Origin: Vogesella sp. XCS3 | GTDB lineage: Bacteria > Pseudomonadota > Gammaproteobacteria > Burkholderiales > Chromobacteriaceae | Direction: 5' to 3' | DNA: 64,000 nt | Assembly: GCF_020616155.1 (NCBI RefSeq) | Contig: NZ_CP085530.1 | Span: forward strand, 2,385,501 to 2,449,500 | Part shown: in pieces, positions 29,469 to 37,921 of the stretch | Layout: every line of letters begins with the position of its first letter | Position numbering within the stretch: position 1 is the stretch's first letter | The notes under the pieces: model-generated | Databases searched by the model: none | What the model saw: the letters and a program-made list of their open reading frames with translations, nothing else | What the model was told of the DNA's origin: nothing | Translations under genes and position numbers: made by a program

Positions 29469-30239
29469 ATGAGCCGATCCCCAAGACACGACAAAATCCT
29501 GCAGCTGGTACGCGAGAATGGCTTTATGCCTATCGAAGAGCTGGCGCGCATTCTGGACGTGACGCCACAGACCATCCGCCGCGACATCAACCAGCTGTGC
29601 GAAGCCAATCTGCTGCGCCGTTACCACGGCGGTGCGGCGCTGGGGAACAGCGTCGAAAACGAGGATTACTTCTCGCGCAAGGGCAAGCTGCAAAGCGAGA
29701 AAGCCCACATTGCCGACATGATCGCGGAAAACATTCCCGACCATGCCTCGCTGTTCATGAGCATCGGCACCACCATCGAAGCCGTTGCCCAGGCGCTGAC
29801 CGCTAGCCACAAAGGCTTGCGCGTCATCACCAACAACATCCACGTGGCGTCCATCATGTCGGCCAACCCCGACTTTACCGTGATGATTACCTCGGGCGTG
29901 GTACGCGCCTCCGACGGTGGCATTACCGGCGTGGCCACACTGGATTTCATCAACCAGTTCAAGGTGGACTACGCCGTCATCGGTGTGTCGGGGATAGAGA
30001 CCGACGGCTCGCTGCTGGATTTCGACTACCGCGAAGTACGCGTGGCGCAGGCCATGATGAACAACGCCCGCCACCGTTTCCTGGCGGCAGACCACAGCAA
30101 GTTCGGCCGCAATGCGCTGGTGCGCATGGGCCATATCAGCGAGTTCAACGCCATCTTTACCGACGCCATGCCGCCGGAAAGCCTGAAAAAGCTGCTGGAC
30201 GACCACAACGTGCGCATGTACCTGGCCGACCCGGTATAA
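29469..30239 (+). CDS. glpR: DeoR-family repressor GlpR
   Basis: 256 aa. The N-terminal winged helix (IEELARILDVTPQTIRRDIN) and the sugar-phosphate-binding domain with IGTTIEAVAQAL, VITNNIHVAS, DGGITGVATLDFI and VDHSKFGRNA-like AADHSKFGRNALVRMG follow E. coli GlpR closely. It should sense glycerol-3-phosphate and repress glp genes, none of which is adjacent. ATG 29469 fits the family start; an ATG at 29424 with a GGAA upstream is an alternative. The stop runs directly into one copy of the window repeat (30241-30250). Confidence 0.85.
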   Translation: MSRSPRHDKILQLVRENGFMPIEELARILDVTPQTIRRDINQLCEANLLRRYHGGAALGNSVENEDYFSRKGKLQSEKAHIADMIAENIPDHASLFMSIGTTIEAVAQALTASHKGLRVITNNIHVASIMSANPDFTVMITSGVVRASDGGITGVATLDFINQFKVDYAVIGVSGIETDGSLLDFDYREVRVAQAMMNNARHRFLAADHSKFGRNALVRMGHISEFNAIFTDAMPPESLKKLLDDHNVRMYLADPV

Positions 30240-30258
30240 GGTTGGCCGCAGTACACAG

Positions 30259-30285
30259 CACAAGGGCGCCGCAGGCGCCCTTGTG
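30259..30285. terminator. Hairpin between convergent glpR and the GGDEF regulator
   Basis: CACAAGGGCGCC and GGCGCCCTTGTG form perfect 12-bp arms over GCA. There is no T run; it probably serves both converging genes. Confidence 0.65.
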
Positions 30286-30296
30286 CGTATGGCTGG

Positions 30297-31889
30297 CTAA
30301 AGCTGCGGCGGCAAATGCGCCCCGGCTTCGGCACTCCACGCCACCACCAGGTTACGCCCCAGCTCCTTGGCGCGGTACAGCATGGCATCGGCGCGCTGCA
30401 CCAGTGCCACCACGTCGGTGACGCCCTCGGCACCACACAGGCCGGCACTGAAGGTCTGGCGGAAACGCCCGCGCGGCGACTGCTGGTCCAGCAGCTCGAA
30501 ATCGCCACGAATCGCCTCTATCAAACGGTACGCTTGGTCTACCGTCATGCCGGGCAACACCAGCGCAAACTCCTCGCCACCGTAACGGCCGATCAGGTCG
30601 CTGCGGCGCAGGCGCTCGCGCAGGAAGCGCGCCAGGTTCACCAGCACTTCGTCGCCAGCCTGGTGGCCGTAGTTGTCGTTAATACGTTTGAAGTGGTCCA
30701 GATCCAGCATCACCATCGCCAGCGGCAGCCGTTCGCGCTGGGCGCGGGCAAATTCGTACTCCAGCCGCGCAAACAGGTGGGTATGGTTCAGCAGGCCGGT
30801 GAGGCTGTCGGTGCTGATATAAGACCGCAGCTTGCGGTAGCGGCGGGCGCGGGTGGTCACGGTGACCACCAGCTCGTCGCTGGATACCGGCTTGGTCAGG
30901 TAGCCGTCCACCCCCAGCGCGAGGGTGTCCAGCTGAATGTCCTGCCGCTTTTCCATCGACAGGAAAATGATCGGGATACCGTCCATCAGCCCCTGCTGGC
31001 GGATGATGCGCGCCAACTCCTTGCCGTCGCACTCCGGCATATACATATCCATCAGGATGAGGTCGGGGCGGAAGCGCTCGATCGCCTCCAGCGCGCGGCT
31101 GGGGCGGGTGACTTCTTCGGTGAGGATGCCGTGCTGGTTCAGTACTGCCGAGTACAGGCCGGCCAGCGAACCCATGTCTTCGATCAGCAGCACGCGTAGC
31201 GGGTTGCGGCGGTCCTGCTGCTGCGGCACCGCCAGGGCATCCAGCAGCTCGCGCACCTGCAGGGGCCAGCCCAGAAAGCCCTGCCCGCCACTGCGTACCG
31301 CCTTGAGCCTGGCTTCGAAGTCGCGACGCGGGCTGGCGTACAACACCGGGCACGGCATGGGCATGCCTGGCGGGAACAGGCTGGCCTCCCCCACGAAATC
31401 GCTATACACCACCAGCGCGCCCGGCGTGTGCTGGCGCAGCGCCTGCTGCAGCAGCAAAGCATCGCGGAATACGTCCATCTGGTAGCCAAAGCACGCCAGC
31501 TGCTCGATCAGGTAGTGATCCACATCACGCTCGCCCGCCCACAGGAACAGCCTGTGGTTCTGGCGCAGCGCCACGGCGCTGGTGGTGTGCTTCACCGGCG
31601 CCGGCATGCTGGCCAGCTGGGTCACCAGCGATAGCTGCTGGCGCAGGCCCAGGATGTCGTCTGGCGCACGGCGCCGTTTCAACCATGCGCGCAGCTGGGC
31701 GGCCAGCTCGTCATTGGCACGCAGCAGCTCGTCGGCCCCGCCTTGCTCGGCCACACCCTGCAAACACTGGCTCAACGCGGTGAAGCGCCGGGCGAGCTCG
31801 GGGTCCCAACGGTCTAGCAGCTGGCGGCCAACATGGTCCATTTCCTGGGAAAGGCCCAGCAGTGTTTGGGGAATGGTCTGCGCTGACAT
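30297..31889 (-). CDS. REC-REC-GGDEF response regulator / diguanylate cyclase
   Basis: 530 aa. An N-terminal helical region is followed by a degenerate receiver-like domain (about residues 110-230, LFLWAGERDVDHYLIEQL), a normal receiver domain (about 240-355: LLIEDMG, phospho-acceptor in LILMDMYMPECDG, GVDGYLTKP) and a GGDEF domain with motif GGEEF and an RRSD inhibitory site five residues before it. It should make cyclic di-GMP when phosphorylated. The frame is open to 31985, but that would run through the promoter of the divergent RNase II gene, so ATG 31889 is used. The cognate kinase is not here. Confidence 0.88.
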   Translation of the reverse strand: MSAQTIPQTLLGLSQEMDHVGRQLLDRWDPELARRFTALSQCLQGVAEQGGADELLRANDELAAQLRAWLKRRRAPDDILGLRQQLSLVTQLASMPAPVKHTTSAVALRQNHRLFLWAGERDVDHYLIEQLACFGYQMDVFRDALLLQQALRQHTPGALVVYSDFVGEASLFPPGMPMPCPVLYASPRRDFEARLKAVRSGGQGFLGWPLQVRELLDALAVPQQQDRRNPLRVLLIEDMGSLAGLYSAVLNQHGILTEEVTRPSRALEAIERFRPDLILMDMYMPECDGKELARIIRQQGLMDGIPIIFLSMEKRQDIQLDTLALGVDGYLTKPVSSDELVVTVTTRARRYRKLRSYISTDSLTGLLNHTHLFARLEYEFARAQRERLPLAMVMLDLDHFKRINDNYGHQAGDEVLVNLARFLRERLRRSDLIGRYGGEEFALVLPGMTVDQAYRLIEAIRGDFELLDQQSPRGRFRQTFSAGLCGAEGVTDVVALVQRADAMLYRAKELGRNLVVAWSAEAGAHLPPQL

Positions 31890-31963
31890 GGCTAAATTAA
31901 ACAAACATTTATACAAAGAAGCGCAGTATACCGGCAGTAAAGCGGTGTGACGCAGCCTGCTGC

Positions 31964-31969
31964 TATAAT
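31964..31969 (+). promoter_or_regulatory. Candidate -10 box for the RNase II gene
   Basis: A perfect TATAAT lies 51 bases upstream of the start codon in the divergent intergenic region. No convincing -35 is seen at 16-18 bases. Confidence 0.45.
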
Positions 31970-32019
31970 CTTCCGTTTCATTCATAGCACGGGGCAGACT
32001 AGGTCCCGCCAGAGGCAGT

Positions 32020-33906
32020 ATGAACGTCTTTTACGAAGAAAGCGGCAGCTTCAAGGTAGGCAGCGTGGTGTCGCGCGCTGACGCCAGTCTGCAAATCGAT
32101 ACCCAGCACGGCAAGCGCACCAAACTGAAAGCGGCCAACGTGTTTCTGGAGTTCAGCAGCGCGCTGCCAGACTTTCTGCCCGCCGCAGAGGCGATTGCTG
32201 CCGATATAGACGTGGACTTCCTGTGGGAATGCTGCGGCGACGACGAATTCGGTTTTGAAGTACTGGCCGCCGACTACTTTGGCCACGCGCCCAGCGCGCT
32301 GGAAAACGCAGCCATCCTGCTGCGCCTGTACGCCGCACCGATGTACTTCTACAAAAAGGCCAAGGGCCGCTTCAAGGCTGCACCGGAAGAAACCCTGAAA
32401 GCCGCGCTGGCCGGTATCGAGCGCAAGAAGCGCGAACAAGAGCAGATCGACGCCTGGGCCGTACAGTTGGCCGCAGGCACCCTGCCAGACGCCATCCGCA
32501 GCCACTTGATGGCCATTTTGTACCGCCCGGACAAGAACACGCTGGAATTCAAGGCCTTCGACCAGGCCAGCCGCGCCACCAGCCTGCCGCCGCTGCGCCT
32601 GGCCGACAAGGTGGGCGGTATTCCGTCGGTGCCGGACTACATGATGGCCGGCTTCCAGATGGAGCACTTCCCCAAAGGCCTGGGCTTTGGCCAGTACGCG
32701 CCGGCCACCCTGCCTGACGAGCTGCCGCTGGCCGAAGTACAGGCGTTTTCCATCGACGACGCCGCCACCACCGAGATCGACGATGCGCTGTCGGTACAAT
32801 GGCTGGCCAATGGCAATATCCGCGTGGGTATCCATATTGCCGCCCCGACGCTGGGTATCGCGCCAGGTAGTGATCTGGAAAAGATCGTGCACCAGCGCCT
32901 GTCTACCGTGTATTTCCCCGGCAACAAGATCACCATGCTGCCGGACGACGTAGTGGCGCAGTTCACCCTGCAGGAAGGCCAGGCGTGCCCGGCACTGAGC
33001 CTGTACGTGGACGTGACCCCGTCGTTCGAGCTGGTGGACTTTGAAAACCGCGTGGAACGCGTACACATTGCGGCCAACCTGCGCCACGACCAGCTGGAAC
33101 AGGTATTCAACGAAGACACCTTGGCCGCGCCCGGCTTTGGCCCCGACTACGCGTTCAAGCGCGAGCTGGTCTGGCTGTGGCAGTTTGCCAATGCCCGCGA
33201 AGCCTTCCGCGGCAAAACGCCGGACCCGAACCGCCCGCCGCAGGTGGACTACAACTTTGCCGTGGAAGACGGCAAGGTGCGCATCACCATCCGCAAGCGC
33301 GGCTCGCCAATGGACAAGCTGGTTTCCGAGCTGATGATCCTGGCCAACAGCGAATGGGGCCGCATGCTGGCCGAGGCCGACATCCCGGCCATGTACCGCG
33401 CACAAAGCATGGGCAAGGTACGCATGACCACCCGCCCCGAGCCGCACATCGGCCTGGGCGTGGCGCAATACGCGTGGAGCACCTCGCCACTGCGCCGTGC
33501 GTCCGACTTCGTCAACCAGCGCCAGCTGGTGGCGATGATACGTGGCGACGAGCCGCAGTACCCGCAAGGCGACGCCATGCTGTTTGCGCTGCTGCGTGAC
33601 TTCGACGCGGCCTACAGCGCCTATCTGGGCTTCCAGGACAAGATGGAGTACTTCTGGTGCCTGCGCTGGTTCAGCCAGGAAGGTATCAGCGAGCCGACAG
33701 CGACTTTCATCAAGGAAGATCTGGTACGCATCGACGGCGTACCGGTACGCCTGCGCATCCCGGGCCTGCCGGAGCTGGAAAACGGCGACCGCATCCAGCT
33801 GCAGATCATCCGTATCGACGAGCTGATGCAAGAGCTGGAATGCCGCTTTGTGTCGGTGATTTCGCGCAAGACCCCGCCGGCAGACGCTGCCGAACAGCCG
33901 GCCTGA
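32020..33906 (+). CDS. RNase II / RNB-domain exoribonuclease
   Basis: 628 aa, 3'-to-5' exoribonuclease family. The N-terminal part is divergent. The RNB catalytic domain begins near residue 245 with FSIDDAATTEIDDALSV, holding the Asp cluster that binds magnesium, and continues with IHIAAPTLGIAPGSDLEK, KITMLPDDVVAQFTLQEG, ELMILANSEWGRMLAEADI and YAWSTSPLRRASDFVNQRQL. A short S1-like region ends the protein. It is likely involved in mRNA decay; whether it is RNase II or a distinct subtype is unclear. A terminator follows. Confidence 0.9.
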   Translation: MNVFYEESGSFKVGSVVSRADASLQIDTQHGKRTKLKAANVFLEFSSALPDFLPAAEAIAADIDVDFLWECCGDDEFGFEVLAADYFGHAPSALENAAILLRLYAAPMYFYKKAKGRFKAAPEETLKAALAGIERKKREQEQIDAWAVQLAAGTLPDAIRSHLMAILYRPDKNTLEFKAFDQASRATSLPPLRLADKVGGIPSVPDYMMAGFQMEHFPKGLGFGQYAPATLPDELPLAEVQAFSIDDAATTEIDDALSVQWLANGNIRVGIHIAAPTLGIAPGSDLEKIVHQRLSTVYFPGNKITMLPDDVVAQFTLQEGQACPALSLYVDVTPSFELVDFENRVERVHIAANLRHDQLEQVFNEDTLAAPGFGPDYAFKRELVWLWQFANAREAFRGKTPDPNRPPQVDYNFAVEDGKVRITIRKRGSPMDKLVSELMILANSEWGRMLAEADIPAMYRAQSMGKVRMTTRPEPHIGLGVAQYAWSTSPLRRASDFVNQRQLVAMIRGDEPQYPQGDAMLFALLRDFDAAYSAYLGFQDKMEYFWCLRWFSQEGISEPTATFIKEDLVRIDGVPVRLRIPGLPELENGDRIQLQIIRIDELMQELECRFVSVISRKTPPADAAEQPA

Positions 33907-33920
33907 GGCCGCTAAACGCA

Positions 33921-33945
33921 CAAGGCCCCGCATAGCGGGGCCTTG
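33921..33945. terminator. Terminator between convergent RNase II and HDOD genes
   Basis: CAAGGCCCCGC and GCGGGGCCTTG are perfect 11-bp arms over ATA. Confidence 0.8.
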
Positions 33946-33968
33946 TTACATGTACGGCCGGATCGCCG

Positions 33969-34793
33969 CTACAGCAAGCTGTCGATCTGGGTACTCATCT
34001 CTTTCAGATGGCTAATCGCCCCCTCCAGCTGCTCGGCGCTGATATTCAAAGCCGACACCACGCGCTGCGGCACGGTTTCCAGCATGTCCTGTTCGCTCAT
34101 GCCGCGGTTGAAGCCCGCCACAATATACGATGCCATGCCGATCAGCAGCGCATACGGCGACGCGTCAGCCGGCGGCACCAGATTGTGCTGGTTGCGGATG
34201 GCGTCCTGGATGGCGTCAGGGAAGTTCCAGCGCCGTGCCAGCTCGGCACCGACTTCGGTCAGGTCCATACCCAGCACCATGCGCTCGGTCGCCAGGCGGT
34301 CGGCCCCGCCATCTACCACACGATCGATCTGCACGGCTTTTTCCGGCTCGGCCACGTGTAACACCAGCTCACCGATATTGGACATCAGCCCGCAGGTATA
34401 GCCCAGCTGGGTGTCCAGCCCCGCCAGCTTGGCCAGCGCCTTGCTGGTATTGGCCATCTCGAAGCTGCGCCCCCAGAAGCTTTTCATGTCGAAACCGGGA
34501 ATGTTGGCCGTGGCACCGCTGACACCCGAGGCAATCACCAGCACGCGCAGGTTGTCAAAGCCCAGCATCACCACCGCATCTTCCAGCGAGCCGATCTTGC
34601 GGCTGCCACCAAAACGCGCGGTATTGGCCAGGCGCAGTACACGCGCGCTCAGCACCTGGTCGTGCGCCACCTTGTTGGCCACGTCGTCCATATTGATGTT
34701 TTTGTCGTTGAAGCTGGCAATCAGCTCCTGGACCACTTTGGGCACCATGGGTAGTTTGCCGGATGCCTTGTCGAACAGCTCTGCCACTTGCAT
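33969..34793 (-). CDS. HDOD-domain signalling protein
   Basis: 274 aa, a single HDOD domain: LPMVPKVVQELIASFND, VAHDQVLSARVLRLANTARFG, LEDAVVMLGFDNLRVLVI, GLMSNIGELVL, and ARRWNFPDAIQDAI. HDOD proteins resemble HD hydrolases but usually lack the metal-binding His-Asp pair; roles in chemosensory, motility and competence signalling are reported for some. GGAGA lies 7 bases before ATG 34793. It may act with the nearby cyclic di-GMP proteins; this is inference from proximity. Confidence 0.88.
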   Translation of the reverse strand: MQVAELFDKASGKLPMVPKVVQELIASFNDKNINMDDVANKVAHDQVLSARVLRLANTARFGGSRKIGSLEDAVVMLGFDNLRVLVIASGVSGATANIPGFDMKSFWGRSFEMANTSKALAKLAGLDTQLGYTCGLMSNIGELVLHVAEPEKAVQIDRVVDGGADRLATERMVLGMDLTEVGAELARRWNFPDAIQDAIRNQHNLVPPADASPYALLIGMASYIVAGFNRGMSEQDMLETVPQRVVSALNISAEQLEGAISHLKEMSTQIDSLL

Positions 34794-35025
34794 AGTCGGT
34801 CTCCTTGTCGTGAGCGCTGGCGCATAGAGTGAGCTTAGGCAAGGATCGATAAAAAAACAGCCGGTATTTTCCCTGCGGCAAAAAATGTCGTGAACATGGC
34901 CTGTGCCTATCCGGGCCCGCCCCACTTTTTGCTGCAGGGCCCATACCGGCCCAAGTACATAACAACTCAGCACAGCCTGCTGCTCTACTACCACTGGCCG
35001 GGCAGGCTCGGGCCCGGCCAATGTC

Positions 35026-35265
35026 TTACACCAGCGTGTCTATCGTGCCGCCTATTGCCTTGGCAATGGCTTCACCACCCAGTGAAATACCTTCCATCAC
35101 CGCATCACCGGCTTCTTCGATACCGCTGGTAACACCGCTGGCTACCGTCACCACGCCGCTGGCGATGTCACTCACCCCCGACGCAATTTTGCCTGCCCCA
35201 CTCCCTACGGTGCTAAAGCCACCGTAAATGGTAGAACCGGCTGCAGAAAGGCCTGAAATACTCAT
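35026..35265 (-). CDS. Small Gly/Ala/Ser-rich repetitive protein, unknown
   Basis: 79 aa, with an excellent ribosome-binding site (AAGGAGGTG, 7 bases before ATG), suggesting high expression. The sequence is low-complexity: MSISGLSAAGSTIYGGFSTV, then ASGV repeated three times at 7-8 residue intervals (IASGVSDIASGVVTVASGV), then an acidic stretch and GGEAIAKAIGGTIDTLV. There are several GxxxG/SxxxG spacings of the kind found in glycine-zipper helices. No signal peptide or Cys. I do not recognise the family. It may be an amphipathic membrane-active, secreted or assembly-forming peptide. It stands alone, with an inverted repeat upstream. Confidence 0.75.
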   Translation of the reverse strand: MSISGLSAAGSTIYGGFSTVGSGAGKIASGVSDIASGVVTVASGVTSGIEEAGDAVMEGISLGGEAIAKAIGGTIDTLV

Positions 35266-35349
35266 AGCGTGCACCTCCTTGCCATACCGGCACACCGCGT
35301 ACCGGCAGCACAAGGCTAGCGCAGGCCATGCGGCAAAATGCAGTCAGTT

Positions 35350-35378
35350 TGTATCAGCATGGCATGCACCCTGATACA
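35350..35378. promoter_or_regulatory. Inverted repeat TGTATCAG-N13-CTGATACA
   Basis: Perfect 8-bp arms over 13 bases that themselves contain a GCATGGCATGC-like palindrome. It lies in the divergent gap, 85 bases upstream of the 79-aa gene and 79 bases upstream of ogt, so it could be an operator for either. Confidence 0.5.
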
Positions 35379-35456
35379 TGCCGCCACTGCCATCGCAGCC
35401 ACGCACCCTGCCCCGTGCTGCGCTACACTGGCGGCCACTGACTAGCCGAAGCCATC

Positions 35457-36005
35457 ATGCAAACCACTGCTGCCCCACTACTGCTACACCGCTTTCACAG
35501 CCCGCTGGGGCCGATGTTCGTCTGCGCCAGCGAACAAGGCGTCTGCCTGCTGGAATTTGCCGTCAGCCAGCGTAACGAGCGCGAGTTTGCCGACCTGCAG
35601 CGGCTGCTGGGCTGCCGCATCGTGGCCGGCGAAAACGAGCACACGCGCCAGGCCGAGCGCGAAATCGGCGAATATTTTGACGGCAGCCGCCAGCGCTTCG
35701 ACGTGGCGCTGCACCTGCCCGGCACGGCGTTCCAGCAGCAGGTATGGCAAGCGCTGCAGACCATCCCCTACGGCGACACCAGCAGCTACCAGCAGCAGGC
35801 CGACCGCCTGGGCAAACCGGCCGCCATCCGCGCCGTGGCCGGCGCCAACGGTGCCAACCGCGTGGCCATCATCGTGCCCTGCCACCGCGTCATCGGCAAA
35901 GACGGCAGCCTTACCGGCTACGGCGGTGGCTTGCAGCGCAAGGCCTGGCTGCTGGCGCACGAGCAGCGCAGCCGCTTTGGCGACACCCAGCCGCAGCTGT
36001 TCTGA
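35457..36005 (+). CDS. ogt: Methylated-DNA-protein-cysteine methyltransferase
   Basis: 182 aa, suicide repair protein removing methyl groups from O6-methylguanine. The catalytic motif is IIVPCHRVIG with the acceptor Cys; the DNA-binding helix region is GTAFQQQVWQALQTIPYGDT and the Asn hinge is AGANGANRVA. Length fits Ogt-type single-domain enzymes rather than Ada. An inverted pair of the window repeat follows the stop. Confidence 0.95.
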   Translation: MQTTAAPLLLHRFHSPLGPMFVCASEQGVCLLEFAVSQRNEREFADLQRLLGCRIVAGENEHTRQAEREIGEYFDGSRQRFDVALHLPGTAFQQQVWQALQTIPYGDTSSYQQQADRLGKPAAIRAVAGANGANRVAIIVPCHRVIGKDGSLTGYGGGLQRKAWLLAHEQRSRFGDTQPQLF

Positions 36006-36008
36006 GCC

Positions 36009-36028
36009 TGCGGCCAACCTTGGCCGCA
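36009..36028. repeat. Inverted pair of the TTGGCCGCA repeat after ogt
   Basis: TGCGGCCAA and TTGGCCGCA are separated by CC. The left copy is an exact 10-mer and the right copy matches 9 of 10. It lies 4 bases after the ogt stop. Confidence 0.85.
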
Positions 36029-36066
36029 ACCCCGAGACAGACCCTTTGACGACCGGAGCCACGCGT

Positions 36067-36468
36067 ATGATCAAGCAAGTAGGCGACACCCTGATCCAGC
36101 CGGTACACACAGCGCGCTGCCACTGCGGCGGTGTGGTACTGGCGCTGACGCTGCCCAACGGCATAGACCGCCCGCGCCGCTGTGATTGCTCGATCTGCCG
36201 CCGCAAAGGCGCCATCGTGGCCTCGGTAAAGCTGGACGGCGTGCGCATCGTGCAAGGCGCCGAGCTGCTGCGGCTGTACCAGTTCAACACCCACACCGCC
36301 AAACACTACTTCTGCTCGGTGTGCGGCATTTACACCCACCACCAGCGCCGCTCGCACCCGGACGAATACGGCTACAACGTCGGCTGCCTGGACGGCGTGA
36401 ACCCCTACCTGCTAGGTGATGTCCCGGTGTTTGATGGCATCAACCACCCGGCCGACCGCCAGGGCTAG
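36067..36468 (+). CDS. GFA-domain (glutathione-dependent formaldehyde-activating-like) protein
   Basis: 133 aa, zinc-binding GFA/CENP-V fold. Metal ligands are CHCGG (about residues 18-22), CDCSIC and FCSVCG, followed by the conserved YGYNVGCLDG. Members related to Gfa bind S-hydroxymethylglutathione, but most, including small ones like this, have no proven reaction. It follows ogt with 61 bases between. Confidence 0.9.
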   Translation: MIKQVGDTLIQPVHTARCHCGGVVLALTLPNGIDRPRRCDCSICRRKGAIVASVKLDGVRIVQGAELLRLYQFNTHTAKHYFCSVCGIYTHHQRRSHPDEYGYNVGCLDGVNPYLLGDVPVFDGINHPADRQG

Positions 36469-36471
36469 GCC

Positions 36472-36491
36472 TGCGGCCAACGTTGGCCGCA
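36472..36491. repeat. 20-bp perfect palindrome of two GTTGGCCGCA copies
   Basis: TGCGGCCAAC abuts GTTGGCCGCA with no spacer, 3 bases after the GFA stop and 4 bases before a conventional terminator. Confidence 0.93.
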
Positions 36492-36495
36492 CATG

Positions 36496-36523
36496 AAAAC
36501 GCCGCCCAGAAGGGCGGCGTTTT
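36496..36523. terminator. Bidirectional terminator between GFA and aminotransferase genes
   Basis: AAAACGCCGCCC and GGGCGGCGTTTT are perfect 12-bp arms over AGAA, giving T runs on both strands for the two converging genes. Confidence 0.92.
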
Positions 36524-36550
36524 GCTGGCTGCATCTACCAGGTCATAAGG

Positions 36551-37759
36551 TCACGCGGGCGGCAGCAGCCCGTCGGCGCGGAACATGGTCTTGATGCCGC
36601 GGATGGCCTGGCGGATACGGTTTTCGTTCTCGATCAGCGCAAAGCGCACGTACTCGTCACCGTAGTCGCCAAAGCCTACGCCGGGCGACACCGATACCTT
36701 GGCCTTGTCCAGCAGCAGGTTGGCAAACGCCAGCGAGCCCAGCGCGCGGTAGTGCTCGGGGATGCGCGCCCAGATGTACATCGACGCCTTGGGCAGGTCC
36801 ACCTGCCAGCCTGCCTCCATCAGCCCCTTGTACAGCACGTCGCGGCGCTTCTGGTAGGTGGCGGCAATGTCGCGCACGCATTGCTGGTCACCTTCCAGCG
36901 CGGCGATGGCGGCAATCTGCAGCGGGGTAAAGGTGCCGTAGTCGTGGTAGCTCTTGATGCGCGCCAGCGCGGCTACCAGGTCCGGGTTGCCCACCATGAA
37001 ACCGATGCGCCAGCCGGCCATGTTGTAGCTCTTGGACAGGGTGAAAAACTCCACCGCGATATCCTTGGCGCCCGGTACCTGCATGATGGATGGCGCTTTC
37101 CAGCCGTCGAACACGATGTCGGCGTAGGCCAGGTCGTGCACCACGAAGATGTCGTGCTTCTTGGCCAGCGCGATCACGCGCTCGAAAAAGTCCAGCTCCA
37201 CGCACTGCGCTGTGGGGTTGGACGGAAAGCCGATCACGATCATCTTGGGCTTGGGGTAGCTGCCGCGAATGGTTTTTTCCAGCTCGGCAAAGAAGTCCAC
37301 ATCCGGCGCCATCGGCACGCTGCGGATATCGGCGCCGGCAATTACCGCGCCGTAGATGTGGATGGGGTAGCTCGGGTCCGGCACCAGCACGGTGTCGCCG
37401 CGGTCCAGCGTGGCCAGCATCAGGTGCGCCAGGCCTTCCTTGGAACCGATGGTGACGATGGCCTCGCTGTCCGGGTCGATATCCACTGCGTAGCGCTGCT
37501 GGTACCAGCGCGCGATGGCGCGGCGCAGGCGCGGTATGCCCTTGGACGCCGAGTAACCGTGGGTATCGGGCCGCTGTGCGGCTTCAGTGAGCTTGGCCAC
37601 GATATGCGGCGGCGTGGCACCGTCCGGGTTGCCCATGCTCATGTCGACGATATCGTCGCCACGGCGGCGGGCAGCCATCTTGCGTTCGGCGGTGATGTTG
37701 AAAACGTAGGGGGGTAGACGATCGATGCGCGCAAAGCGGCGCTTGCCGGTAGACGACAT
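36551..37759 (-). CDS. alaC: Alanine/pyruvate-type aminotransferase, AlaC-like
   Basis: PLP class I/II aminotransferase, 402 aa. [72 protein letters not shown] and the PLP-lysine segment [16 protein letters not shown] match AlaC, which makes alanine from pyruvate with glutamate. AAAGG lies 7 bases before ATG 37759. The roughly 60 bases upstream contain a CCCC-TGAGTC-GGGG hairpin of unknown role. AlaA-type activity cannot be excluded. Confidence 0.88.
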   Translation of the reverse strand: MSSTGKRRFARIDRLPPYVFNITAERKMAARRRGDDIVDMSMGNPDGATPPHIVAKLTEAAQRPDTHGYSASKGIPRLRRAIARWYQQRYAVDIDPDSEAIVTIGSKEGLAHLMLATLDRGDTVLVPDPSYPIHIYGAVIAGADIRSVPMAPDVDFFAELEKTIRGSYPKPKMIVIGFPSNPTAQCVELDFFERVIALAKKHDIFVVHDLAYADIVFDGWKAPSIMQVPGAKDIAVEFFTLSKSYNMAGWRIGFMVGNPDLVAALARIKSYHDYGTFTPLQIAAIAALEGDQQCVRDIAATYQKRRDVLYKGLMEAGWQVDLPKASMYIWARIPEHYRALGSLAFANLLLDKAKVSVSPGVGFGDYGDEYVRFALIENENRIRQAIRGIKTMFRADGLLPPA

Positions 37760-37882
37760 GGGAAACCTTTCAACGTAAGCGCCCGGAACCGTCCGAGCGA
37801 CGCTCCCCCGACTCAGGGGATGGGTCATCGTAAGCGGCTGGCATGGCGGCTGTCCAGCCCCTTACGCCAGCGGCCAAAAAGA

Positions 37883-37903
37883 AAGCCGCCCGGGCGGCGG
37901 CTT
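37883..37903 (-). terminator. Intrinsic terminator after the SulP gene
   Basis: AAGCCGCC and GGCGGCTT pair over CGGGC; the minus strand continues with TTCTTTTT. Confidence 0.85.
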
Positions 37904-37921
37904 GGCATCATGCGGGTAGGC

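Noticed and set aside
31999..33933. A 644-codon open frame antisense to RNase II
   Set aside because: Same explanation: shadow of a strongly biased coding sequence, with no family motif and no ribosome-binding site.
37760..37828. Possible structured leader before alaC
   Set aside because: A short CCCC/GGGG stem exists but matches no leader class I know and is too small to interpret.
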